Shown: piece after piece, positions 1 to 8,086 of the stretch
Position numbering within the stretch: the stretch's first letter is position 1
Layout: every line of letters begins with the position of its first letter
NCBI GenBank assembly: GCA_003024985.2
Contig: PXIH01S0015930.1
DNA length: 14,409 bases
From: Euperipatoides rowelli
Taxonomy: Eukaryota > Onychophora > Udeonychophora > Euonychophora > Peripatopsidae
Direction: 5' to 3' (one strand)
Notes under the pieces: model-generated
Database searches by the model: none
Told to the model about the DNA's origin: nothing
The model's input: only the letters and a program-made list of their open reading frames with translations
Made by a program: the position numbers and the translations under genes

Positions 1-360
1 TGGTATGATGAGATGATGGTATGATGAGATGATGAGTATGCTGATGATGAGGATGCTGCTGATGATGATGACATCAATGCTGATGAGGAAGATGAGGATG
101 AGGTAGATGAGGACGAGAAAGATTAGGATGAGGAGAATGAGAAAGAGGAAGATGAGGTTAAAAAGAGGAGGAAGAGGATGATGAGAAAGAGGAAGATGAG
201 GATAAGAAAGAGGAAGAAGATGAGGATAGGAAGAGGATGATGAGAATGATGATAATGAGGATGATAATGGTGGTGATGGTAAAGATGGTGATGGTGACAC
301 ATATGATGCTGATGACACATAGCCGCAATGACCACAGCAGTGGTGATGATGATGATGATA
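1..360 (+). repeat. Purine-rich GAT/GAG/GAA low-complexity tract
   Basis: The plus strand is almost entirely built of GAT, GAG, GAA, GATGAC and AAGAG units with few pyrimidines other than T. It looks like a degenerate trinucleotide or hexanucleotide microsatellite. Frame 1 is open from 28 to 123 and would encode an Asp/Glu-rich stretch of 32 residues, ending in TAG at 124. Other frames give Ser/His-rich strings. I see no splice sites or conserved sequence to support translation, so I treat it as intronic low-complexity DNA upstream of the S3 exon. The strong purine asymmetry could favour triplex or other unusual structures. Confidence 0.8.
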
Positions 361-876
361 AAGTATACTTTTTAATTTCCAATAAAATTGCATTGTATTT
401 ACACACATCTTTTTATATCCAATTACATTTTAGGGGTCTTACCCTCTGTCAGGGATCTACCCCCTTGCATGCTACCCCCATACCCCATTGTCATTTTTTT
501 TTAAAGTTTTACTAATTTGAATTGTAAGGTGTAAATTACACCTGTTGGAATGAGGTGCTCCATTTACCCCAGAGGCCAAAACTATAGCCATGCTGCCACT
601 GTATAGTTATTTGGCTGAAAATATTTTTAACATCAATTTGGTCTATTTTAAATTTTGTTTGAAAAGATTTTTTATTATGTTTTAATGAAAAAAACCCCAT
701 TAAATTCTAATCTTTTCTATTGGTATTAGACATTGTTGTATAATGTAATGTTATAATGTAAATATAAAAGTTAAAAAGACTATATTATGTATCTAAAATA
801 AACATCATTGTTTTGAAATAAATAACTATTTTCAATTAAATTACTTTTAATACAATATATTTAACAATATTTTCAG
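361..876 (+). other. Intron sequence before the S3 exon, no gene seen
   Basis: This stretch is AT-rich with a short C-rich patch at 430-490 (runs of ACCCC) and ends in the polypyrimidine tract and AG used by the S3 exon. I looked for the S1 and S2 helices of the voltage sensor here and found no hydrophobic open frame with plausible splice sites. Those exons are therefore likely beyond the left edge. Confidence 0.6.
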
Positions 877-1014
877 GATCAAAGTATTTTTTACTACCTG
901 GTATGAAGTTGTTGACTTTTTTATCATCTTTATATCCTTCGTAGTTACTGTTATTTACACGAGTATTTTATTAAACCCACATATTAATCCTCATGAAAAC
1001 TTCAGTTATGCCAA
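877..1014 (+). CDS. TPTE: VSP exon: voltage-sensor helix S3 and S3-S4 loop
   Basis: The exon is bounded by a pyrimidine-rich acceptor ending TTTTCAG (875-876 is AG) and a consensus donor GTAAGT at 1015. Base 877 completes a codon begun upstream. From 878 the frame gives 45 codons and ends with AA of a split codon. It starts IKVFFTTWYEVVDFF, with the acidic residue of S3 at 914-916 (Asp). A hydrophobic stretch then reaches VTVIYTSILL, followed by a polar loop with PHINPHENFSYA before S4. A Trp-Tyr-Glu-Val-Val-Asp start to S3 is typical of voltage sensors of the VSP and Hv1 type. The frame continues into the S4 exon without a break. Taken alone this exon would be only suggestive; its place and phase upstream of the unmistakable linker exon make it convincing. 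Confidence 0.85.
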
Positions 1015-1097
1015 GTAAGTTTAACACTTTAGTGTCAGAGAGAGAACTAATATTTATTTTTCTTAGATTTTTATCATTAATATAACATTTTAATTTT

Positions 1098-1247
1098 GGA
1101 GACCGTACGCATTTATCAGCAAAAATATATTAGGAAATATCAAAAAATTTTTGTGCAAATTAAAGATTAAATAAATCACTCACCTTGCCAAGGGCAATTC
1201 GTTGTCTATAGAATATGATCTTTTTAGAAAAAAATATCTTCGTTAAT
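1098..1247 (+). repeat. Left terminal inverted repeat of the 0.65 kb element
   Basis: It is the inverse of 1596-1751. The inner boundary is the shared word ATCTTCGTTAAT, which lies at 1236-1247 on the plus strand and at the start of the right arm on the minus strand. Confidence 0.75.
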
Positions 1248-1595
1248 ACTCGATGAAAACATCCATTTTACATAACCTAACGAAAGGAATCTGCTAATAT
1301 GTCACGTGGAAAAAAGGAAGGAGCAGTTATTAACAAGGCCTGAGGTTGCATCTCAATGATTCATTTTTAAACATTAATTATTCCCTAGGTTTTGTGATAA
1401 TGGAAGGATTTGTGGGTGTTTCTTGAGATTCCTAAAATTACACATAGGTCCTTCCTCATCAAAAATCTAGGAATTTTATTGCATAAAAAGTGATTTAAAA
1501 TTAACTGCTTCCCCGATATTAGCTGTGGTAAAATATACCAGGTGGTATTTACGACAAATGGCTGGCGGCGGCGATATGATGGCTTACACATTATT

Positions 1596-1751
1596 ATTAA
1601 CGAAGATGTTTTATCTAAAACGATAATATTCTATAGACAACGTAGTGCCTTTGGCAAGTTAAGTGATTTATTTTAATCAAATCTTTTAATTTGCGAAAAA
1701 AAATCTTGATATTTCCTAATATATTTTTGATGATAAAAGTGTACCGCCCCA
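1596..1751 (-). repeat. Right terminal inverted repeat of the 0.65 kb element
   Basis: It is the inverse of 1098-1247, differing by scattered substitutions and short indels. This suggests an old insertion rather than a recent one. Confidence 0.75.
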
Positions 1752-1759
1752 TTAATTTT

Positions 1760-2531
1760 CTTTAGTATGTTTACTTTGATTAATATTAATAAAAAGTTAT
1801 AACAAAATAATATTTAACATTTTGATATATTTTATGCTAAATCATCATTTCATTGTGCATTGGTGTGCATTGGGCACCTGAATCACTAAATATGACTCCC
1901 AAACATATAACAATGTTATTAAAGTATTGAAGACTGCATTTGTTTAGTGAATATTACTTGCTAAACATTTTGTGTGAGCTAAGCTTAGTTACACTACACT
2001 CACTACACAGGTTAATAAATAAAACTTGCTATAGTTCATCTCTGACCGAAATGATAAGGTAAGAAGTATGTAATACTTACATTCAGAGCTAAAATTTTAT
2101 GGAAAGAATAGAATCTACAATAATTATTTATAAAGAATATCAAAGAAGTGAAAATTTTTTTTATGAATTAGAAATATATTTACTCAAATGTTTTATTTTT
2201 TTTTAAAGCATTAAAAAATATTTTCGAGTTTCTTAATAATTTCAGTTAAATCATTAAAGTTCACAGAGAGGCTGAATTAAATTATTGTAATATGGACATT
2301 TTGGAGACTGTATAATTAATTCAAAACTGAAAAGAAATAATCCAGTTTTTTTTTTAATATTGGGAATCAACTACCTGTTGTTGAAAAAATAATCCAAAGT
2401 CCTAGAAGCACTAAAAATATTAACATTGCCATAAAACCCTCAAAATGTAGTTCTGTTTTGAAACTATGAAATTTTTAGGTTGTATAATTAACAAAGTTGG
2501 GTGCTTGACAACTGATTAAAATATCAAATCA
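1760..2531 (+). other. AT-rich intron sequence, no gene seen
   Basis: I see no conserved reading frame, RNA gene or clear repeat pair here. The segment has several T and A homopolymers (for example 2344-2354 and 2194-2204). Its last part adjoins the retrotransposon relic and may include further decayed pol sequence that I cannot recognise. Confidence 0.5.
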
Positions 2532-3916
2532 GTTCAGGAGTTCCCTAGGTCTGCCAGTCTTAAACATGCTAGAAGTTTCCTTGGCTCTATAAACAGTTTA
2601 TTAAAAACTACTCTGAAATTTCCACACCCTCTACTTGTTTTTTTTTTAAAAAGAGGATTTTAATATGCTCTGGTTCCAAGAAGCTGAAAAAGCTTTTAAT
2701 TTTTTTTTTAAAAAAATCAAACAACTGCACCACTCTTAATCTATCTGAATTTTAACTAACCATTTTTTATCTCTACTAACATCTAAATTTTGGTGGTCTT
2801 GTCGAGCAAGAAAAAATCCTGGCAGTCACTTGCAAGTAATAGCAATACTGCAGCTGCAAGTTGTTAAATCCAAGCAGAATTATGTGTCCATAGAAAAAGA
2901 GGCCCTCACAATTGCTTATGCGCTGCAGCAATTCAATCAAATAATGTACGACTATTAAGTCTTCCTTAGGACAGATCCTAGGCCTCTTACTTACATTTTT
3001 CAGCTTAAAATTAGCAATGAGAGATTGACTAGATGGTTGCTAACCATTCAAGATTGAAGGCTTCAATTTAAACATATGCTTGGTAAGCTGAATGTCTTTG
3101 CAGTTGGTTGTCATGAATACCTGAACTTGACGTTCACCTATATAGCAGTGGTCAGTAAATTAAGAGAACCATTTTCAATTACTAGAGTAGGTAAGCTCAA
3201 AACTCCAGTTCAACATGTCAAATACTCAGTAAACAAATTAAAATAATAATTTTAAAAAGAGAGAACACATCCTTGATGAGCTAAAAAGGGTAAAATTTTA
3301 TTGTGGTTTGGTAGTTTATATTGAACCTTGGTGCCACATATGGTGTCCGAAGTCATCTATAACTACCATGACTTTTTAATTAGTGGCCGCCTCTCTTTTG
3401 TTAAGGCATTGTGGAAAGTCCACTTCAAATTTACCTGGGAGACTATGCAACAAGATATTTGAGCCTATATTCAGTCGAGAAAGATTTGCCACAAATGCGG
3501 TGTACCTTGCACAAAGATTCCCCTTCAACAGGTAGTACTCCTAACAGTCCCTTCAAAAGCTGTCTATGGATATTATTGGACCTTTCCATAACACAAAACA
3601 TGAGCACATAAATTATTTTGTTTTTAGGACAAATTGTCCAGGTTTGCTATTGGGAGTCCCATAAATTCATGGAGGCTTTTATAATAGTGAATGATTATTT
3701 AAATAACATTTTCATTAGGTACCAATGGATCAAAAGGAATTGTGAAATAGAGGGGAAAAGATGGTTGGCAAAGTATTCCTACCATTGTTTCAAAAACTCA
3801 ATGTTAAACACATCCTTAGTCCTCCATACCACTCTCAAGGTAATGGGCGCACAGAGAGGGTTAATGGAAAAATAATAAACAACATTCTTGATAAAAATGT
3901 GCAATGCCAATTATTC
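2532..3916 (+). pseudogene. Decayed Ty3/gypsy retrotransposon pol fragment (RT end, RNase H, integrase)
   Basis: Three pieces of one pol gene appear in order on the plus strand, in shifting frames. The end of reverse transcriptase is seen at 2532-2636 (EFPRSASLKHARSFLGSINS) and again near 2660-2700, where a degraded FxW..xxEKAF motif follows the RT connection. RNase H follows in frame 1 from 2878 (NYVSIEKEALTIAYALQQF, then RTDPRPLTYIF and NERLTRWLLTIQD), with stops at 2956 and 3055. Integrase follows: a zinc-finger part with Cys-x2-Cys at 3487-3498, then LSPPYHSQGNGRTERVNG at 3815-3868 with the catalytic Glu at 3854-3856, ending at TAA 3914. Multiple stops and frameshifts mean it cannot encode an active protein. 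The second His of the zinc finger and the first two catalytic Asp are not recognisable. I found no LTRs, gag or protease. It is a 5'-truncated or internally preserved relic in the VSP intron, in the gene's own orientation. Confidence 0.85.
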
Positions 3917-3964
3917 AAACTGAGGTAAAAGCTTAGTAAGTTATATTGCAATATATTTACTGTT

Positions 3965-4030
3965 GATGTTGGTTAGGGGATGGACAGAGGAAGAGCAAGG
4001 TGACATTATCTTATGCTGTCCACCAACATC
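3965..4030 (+). repeat. Compact imperfect hairpin just downstream of the pol relic
   Basis: GATGTTGGT at 3965-3973 is the exact reverse complement of ACCAACATC at 4022-4030. TGGACAG at 3981-3987 pairs with CTGTCCA at 4016-4022. The two stems share one base, so one nucleotide pairs in only one of them, and a left-side bulge of about 7 nt separates them. The terminal loop is 28 nt. It may be a LINE-type 3' hairpin or part of an older element. I cannot assign it and see no evidence that it is an expressed RNA. Confidence 0.55.
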
Positions 4031-4071
4031 CAATACTAAATTTAGTTTGATAGTATTTTAACTAAATTTAT

Positions 4072-4238
4072 ATATTCCATATACGACATATTAATAAATT
4101 ATATCATTATACTGACTGACTAAGCACTTAGTTTCATGCTCATCACAATCATCAGAGCCAGACTTGATGTTCAATAAAATAATAATAAACATAAATTTTG
4201 GAAAATTTTTAATGTATTGTTTTCCCCATAAGATATGA
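4072..4238 (+). repeat. Left inverted arm of the fold-back element
   Basis: It pairs with 4971-5143 on the opposite strand. Both arms, read outward from the element, can be translated to a phrase ending HETKCLVxQYxDIIY before a stop, but the differences between arms include many amino-acid changes, so coding is not supported. Confidence 0.7.
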
Positions 4239-4558
4239 AGTGAAATTAAAACACAAACATCTTGTTTCCAAAACATGAAATTAAGTGTCATGTCAATCAG
4301 TAAAGGTAATAATATAATTGATTAATTTGGCTCTTTGCTATACTTAGTTTTGAAGCAAGTTGTTGGTGTTTCCTTTTTCACATCTTCTTATATGTTAATT
4401 GGAATATGATCGTCTTCCGAAGCCAAAAACTTAGTGCCATCTAATGGTCATCTCAGGAACTATTATAAAATGCTTGTGTAACGGGTTTAAATGCCCATGT
4501 AATGGGCTTATGTAACAGACTTAAATGCCTGTGTAATGGGCTTACAGGCTTATTTGAT

Positions 4559-4900
4559 ACTCTTAGGCATTCTTAGATAATCTTAGAAATTCTTAGGTAC
4601 TCTTAGATATTCTTGGCATTCTTAGATATTCTTAGGTATTCTTAGGTATTCTTAGGCAGTCTTAGGTAATCTTAGGCATTCTTAGGTACTATTAGATATT
4701 CTTAGGTATTAGGCATTCTTATATATTCTTAGGTATTCTTAGGTATTCTGATAATCTTAGGTATTCTTAGCTATTCTTAGGCATTCTTAGGTATTCTTAG
4801 GCATTTTTAGGTATTCTTAGATATTCTTAGGTACTCTTAGATATTCTTAGATATTCTTAGGCATTCTTAGGTATTATTAGGTATTCTTAGGAATTCTTAG
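4559..4900 (+). repeat. 10-bp tandem satellite, consensus GTATTCTTAG, about 34 copies
   Basis: The array repeats TATTCTTAGG-like decamers with position-one and position-two variation (GTATT, GCATT, ATATT, GTACT) and occasional unit-length changes such as TATTAG for TATTCTTAG. On the plus strand it is a run of CTTAG words every ten bases, close to one DNA helical turn. It fills the centre of the fold-back element. Confidence 0.9.
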
Positions 4901-4970
4901 CTTGTATAAAACAGCTTATTTGCATAAAATATTTATTAATTTGCCAGTGTATTGGGCTTATTTTCTAGTA

Positions 4971-5143
4971 TCATATGAAGAAACAATACAGTACATTAAA
5001 TGTTTTCCAAAATTGATGTTTAGTCTTCTCTTCTAGAACAACATCAAGCCTGGCTCTGATGATTGCAATAAGCATGAAACTAAGTGCTTAGTCAGGCAAT
5101 ACTTTGATATAATTTATTAATATTCATGTATATCTATATGACT
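4971..5143 (-). repeat. Right inverted arm of the fold-back element
   Basis: It is the reverse complement of the left arm with several substitutions and a 10-15 bp indel near 5020-5040. The divergence suggests an old insertion. Confidence 0.7.
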
Positions 5144-5441
5144 GATTTTATTTTATAACTATAATTTTGTATCTAGCTCCATATTTTATGTTTGGTGACT
5201 TCATTATTAAATAAGTTAAACTTTTCAATAATTATAATTTCAGCTTAAAATAAGATATAGTATTTAAGGTAATTATTGAAAGATTATTAGAAAAGTTAAC
5301 ATTGTTTTCAAATAAAATTTTATATTACCATTTATTTATGAATAGAATCACAGACACATAAATTTTAATTTTTTCTCATTTTAAATAATTAATATATTAT
5401 TTTCTTAACTTTTTGTTTCAATTTGTATTGTTTTCCACCAG

Positions 5442-5596
5442 ATTAATTGTTGCCGGTCGACTAATTAGAATTTTCCGGCTTGTTCAACTCATCACTGAAA
5501 AAAAGAGATTAACAAAATCTTCCCGCCTTTTAGTGTCTCAAAACAAAAGACGCTATAGGAAAGATGGCTTTGATTTAGATCTTACATATGTAACAG
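5442..5596 (+). CDS. TPTE: VSP exon: S4 voltage-sensing helix and phosphoinositide-binding linker
   Basis: The acceptor is TTTTCCACCAG (AG at 5440-5441) and the donor GTAAGA begins at 5597. Base 5442 completes an AAA Lys codon with the previous exon, 51 codons follow, and a final G carries over. S4 reads [17 protein letters not shown], with Arg at 5458, 5467 and 5476 in the every-third-residue pattern and Gln at 5485 where another Arg would be expected. The linker follows, with [20 protein letters not shown] at 5536-5595, which matches the Ciona and human VSP linker as I remember it. The Lys-Arg-Arg (5545-5553) corresponds to the residues known in Ci-VSP to bind phosphoinositides and couple sensor to enzyme. 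This is the strongest single identification in the window. Its intron flanks are unrelated AT-rich sequence. Confidence 0.95.
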
Positions 5597-6511
5597 GTAA
5601 GATTATTTTAACTTGAACAATAAATGGAGTAATGATGTGAAATATTATTTGGAATATTCTTTAATTTTTTATATAGAAAACCAAATCCTGGCTAAAATAT
5701 AAGTTGTTGTCATATTTGCTGCTTCGTATTTGTTTGATTGGATTTAATGTTCAGTTTCAGTTATGATAAAAGTTGAATTATAAGAATAGAACTTTATATC
5801 AAGGTTAAAACAATTTATAGATCCATATAAAATGGGGAAATATAGTCACTGATGTGTTCAGGGAAATATTTTTTAATAATAAAACTAAAAAATGTTGAAT
5901 AAAACTAAAATTTGTATTGTTTATAGGATAGGAGAATGATTTGGGAACCATATTTTGTCTCCATTTATTTAAGAGACAATTTTAAAAATAAGTAATTAAA
6001 ATTCAAACGGAATGAAACCTTTTACAGTATTATAGACAAAACATTTGACAATTTTAACAAAAAAATAACTTAAATTTGAATAATGTCAATACTGGTACAT
6101 AAAATATATCGGTGTGGAAATTTCAACCCTTTAATATGACGGTAGAATTTGTGACTCTATTGTCTAAATCCTTTCTATCAAGATGTGGAATCTAACACAA
6201 GTTTTATAACGGGTATTAATTAAAATTATAAGCGTTTTTACAGATTTTTATGTAAGTTATAAATCATACTTTAAAATTGCATATTTAGAATCACATTAAT
6301 TATTACATTAATAATTAGACATCTCCATGATACTGAGGAATACTAGTCATTGATAAAACATGGTGGGTCTTAGGGATAAAAGATAGACTTTCTATACTAA
6401 CATGTAGTCTAGCATAACTTTCAATACATAATTATTTAACACTAAATTACTTTATTTGGTAAGTATGTGTATAGTGCAAAAAGACCTGTAACTAACACTA
6501 CCATGACATGT
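5597..6511 (+). other. Intron sequence, no gene seen
   Basis: This is AT-rich DNA after the S4 exon donor. I see no conserved frame, RNA gene or clear repeat structure in it. Confidence 0.5.
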
Positions 6512-6728
6512 TGATACTAGAACTGAAGCATAGTCTGAAAGACATAACCGCTCAAGTAAAATTGATACCAAATATTATGTGAACTAATTTGAAATACAAG
6601 AATAGATGAAGCAAAGTTACTACAAAATACTACTTGAATAAATTTGAAAACTGAGAACAGCTCAAATATAGTCTGTTACAAAATAATATTTGTAGTAATT
6701 TGGAAAGCAAGATCAATTCAAATGCAGG
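6512..6728 (+). repeat. Degenerate 55-56 bp tandem repeat, three to four copies
   Basis: Units begin at 6566 (TACCAAATATTATGTGAA), 6621 (TACAAAATACTACTTGAA) and 6677 (TACAAAATAATATTTGTA), with spacings of 55 and 56 bp. Each continues with AATTTGRAA or similar and a CTCAAATAT/TTCAAATGC-like end. A weaker unit may precede at about 6512, carrying CATAGTCTG and CTCAAG. The divergence between units is high, so the array is old. Confidence 0.55.
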
Positions 6729-7480
6729 AATTAACTTTCACCTTTTCAGCCTCACCAGATTCTTAGATAATTCACCAAAATGAAATTGATATCATTCAGC
6801 AATTAAACAATTGCTCTTGATTTCATCACACGGAGTTTTTTGTGTGCATTGTTAAAATAAATAGCTAATTCAATATACGCAAAAAAAATATCAATCAATC
6901 TAACTGAATACCAATCAATGTGATCAATTTCAATTGCACATTTAGTGAATTGTCTAGAAATCTAATCAGGTTAAAAACTTAATTTATACTGAGGCGAGCG
7001 TGGCACCCATTGCTGTTTATTATTTGTTATCAGTTTTATCTTTTGTTTTAACTTATTCTATATTATTTTTCTTGACTGAGATGCTGGATTTGGATCATCA
7101 TCTAGCTTGCAAGTGGATCTTCCTCCTTTTGAACTGATCACCGGGCAGTTGACTGGAATATGGTTGGAATGCTGAGGTGCGCATTTAAGCATTACTTTTG
7201 GTCTAGGCCCTGATTGAGCAGTTCTGCTATCCTGTTTGTTACTTAAGACAGTTTGTGATAATTTCTTAGCATCTATAGTACTTTTTCATTATGTTAAGGC
7301 TGAAATTTCTGCCTGTTTCTATTTATTTTTTATCTCCTTGGTGGTTTTGATCCCATACGTTAATGTTTTGGATTGTATAACAGAGTCTTCATGTCTCATG
7401 GAACGTTATTGGATTCATCTGGTTTAATCGTATATGGGCCTTAGGAATGCTGAGGGTCTTCAGAATTTCAAAGGAACTTT
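6729..7480 (+). other. Intron sequence; right half may be LINE 3' region
   Basis: No confident coding sequence is seen. From about 6985 the base composition becomes less AT-rich (GAGGCGAGCGTGGCACCC, GAACTGATCACCGGGCAG). This may be the upstream part of the LINE whose 3' end lies at 7480-7636. An open frame at 7236-7427 shows no reverse-transcriptase motif and I do not call it a gene. Confidence 0.4.
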
Positions 7481-7636
7481 CTTTATTTAATTATGTAAAT
7501 AATTTTGTGTATATATATATATTTGTGAATCAACCGTTTATTTTATTTTGTAAATAGAGGGCACATCCTCTTGGACTAGCCCTCTATACTTGATTATAAT
7601 GTGTGTTTGTTAGAATAATAAATGAATTTGAATTGT
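7480..7636 (+). mobile_element. 3' end of a non-LTR retrotransposon (LINE) with a stem-loop
   Basis: TAGAGGGC (7555-7562) and GCCCTCTA (7579-7586) form a perfect 8-bp stem around a 16-nt loop containing TTGGACTA. A low-complexity tail follows, with AGAATAATAAATGAATTTG ending near 7636. A 3' hairpin followed by a short repetitive tail is typical of CR1/L2/Jockey-like LINEs, where the reverse transcriptase recognises the RNA end. An opposite-strand copy of the same design lies at the right edge of the window, with TGGACTA again in its loop. The reverse-transcriptase part is not present here, as expected for a 5'-truncated copy. Confidence 0.55.
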
Positions 7637-8021
7637 TACTCCAGCTATCTTTGCTTTGCCTTCCAAATTCCTTCAAGTAGTGTTTTGTAGCAAAATTTAC
7701 TTAAACTGTTCTGCCTATCAAAATATACTTAGCTCTTTTTGCCATTTAAATGCTTTAAGTATTATTTTTAGCTGAGATTCTCTAGAAGCTTAGTCTAGAT
7801 CAGAATGCAACACATAAGTTTCAATATCTATTGATTTAAAGCTAGATGATCTCAATTAGTTATAAAATTTGATGTATACTTTAACCATTTGTTATAGTTT
7901 TACTTATAAGCTAAAAGTATAAGATGTAAAAATTAAAGATTATATACAGTATATATATAATGGTGTTTTGAAAGTTTAAGATTTGTATTTCCTATTTTTA
8001 ATTGTTCTTATATTTTAACAG
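7637..8021 (+). other. Intron sequence up to the phosphatase-domain exon, no gene seen
   Basis: AT-rich DNA with no recognisable frame. It ends in the polypyrimidine tract and AG at 8020-8021. Confidence 0.5.
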
Positions 8022-8086
8022 AGCGAGTCATCGCCATGTCTTTTCCTTCCTCAGGTAAAATGGCTCTCTATAGGAATCCAATAAAA
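8022..8086 (+). CDS. TPTE: VSP exon: start of the PTEN-like phosphatase domain
   Basis: The acceptor is TATTTTAACAG (AG at 8020-8021) and the donor GTAAGG is at 8087. AG at 8022-8023 completes a GAG Glu codon with the G left by the S4 exon. Twenty-one codons then read RVIAMSFPSSG and KMALYRNPIK, ending in phase 0. This is the conserved ERIIAMSFPSSG...YRNPI block of VSPs, equivalent to the NIIAMGFPAE...YRN region near the start of PTEN, and it packs the first strand of the phosphatase fold. The exon is only 65 nt long. Inside it, TCAGGTAAAA at 8051-8060 is itself a fair donor; using it would drop 32 nt and shift the frame, so the downstream GTAAGG must be the productive site. Confidence 0.95.

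Larger units (their letters stand above)
1098..1751. mobile_element. Non-autonomous DNA element with about 150-bp terminal inverted repeats
   Basis: The left arm (1098-1247) and right arm (1596-1751) are reverse complements over about 150 bp with scattered differences. Shared blocks include AAAAATATATTAGGAAATATC, GCAAATTAAA, TAAATCACT, CTTGCCAA and GTTGTCTATAGAATAT. The outer ends read GGAGACCGTACGCATTTATC and, from the other side, GGGGCGGTACACTTTTATC. The 8-bp word TTAATTTT sits immediately outside both ends (1090-1097 and 1752-1759), consistent with a target-site duplication, although the surroundings are AT-rich. The 350-bp centre has no transposase-like frame. It therefore looks like a MITE of unknown superfamily, mobilised in trans. 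It lies in the intron between the S3 and S4 exons. Confidence 0.75.
4072..5143. mobile_element. Fold-back-type element with about 165-bp inverted arms around a 10-bp satellite
   Basis: The left arm (about 4072-4238) and right arm (about 4971-5143) are reverse complements. The best block contains GACTAAGCACTTAGTTTCATGC, of which the core ACTAAGCACTTAGTTTCATG is exact, and nearby are ATCATCAGAGCCAG and TTAATAAATTATATCA. A looser inner part shares TTTTGGAAAA and TTTAATGTA. Between the arms lie short repeats of TGTAATGGGCTTA (4478-4550) and a long 10-bp tandem array (4559-4900). Long inverted arms with tandem repeats at the centre are a known layout of fold-back transposons and of some Helitron or hAT-derived elements. 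I see no transposase and no confident target-site duplication, so the family is open. The exact outer edges are uncertain by about 10 bp. Confidence 0.7.

Noticed and set aside
123-515. Open frames rich in His, Ser or Met over the left-edge repeat
   Set aside because: They are translations of a GAT/GAG/GAA microsatellite in different frames.
3411-3875. Two plus-strand open frames of 66 and 85 codons
   Set aside because: They are out-of-frame or partial readings of the decayed integrase region, not independent genes.
4091-4291. 66-codon minus-strand open frame
   Set aside because: It lies mostly in the left inverted arm. The matching phrase in the other arm has many amino-acid changes, so it behaves like non-coding repeat.
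7236-7427. 63-codon hydrophobic open frame
   Set aside because: T-rich DNA gives hydrophobic translations by chance, and there is no start context, splice site or family match.
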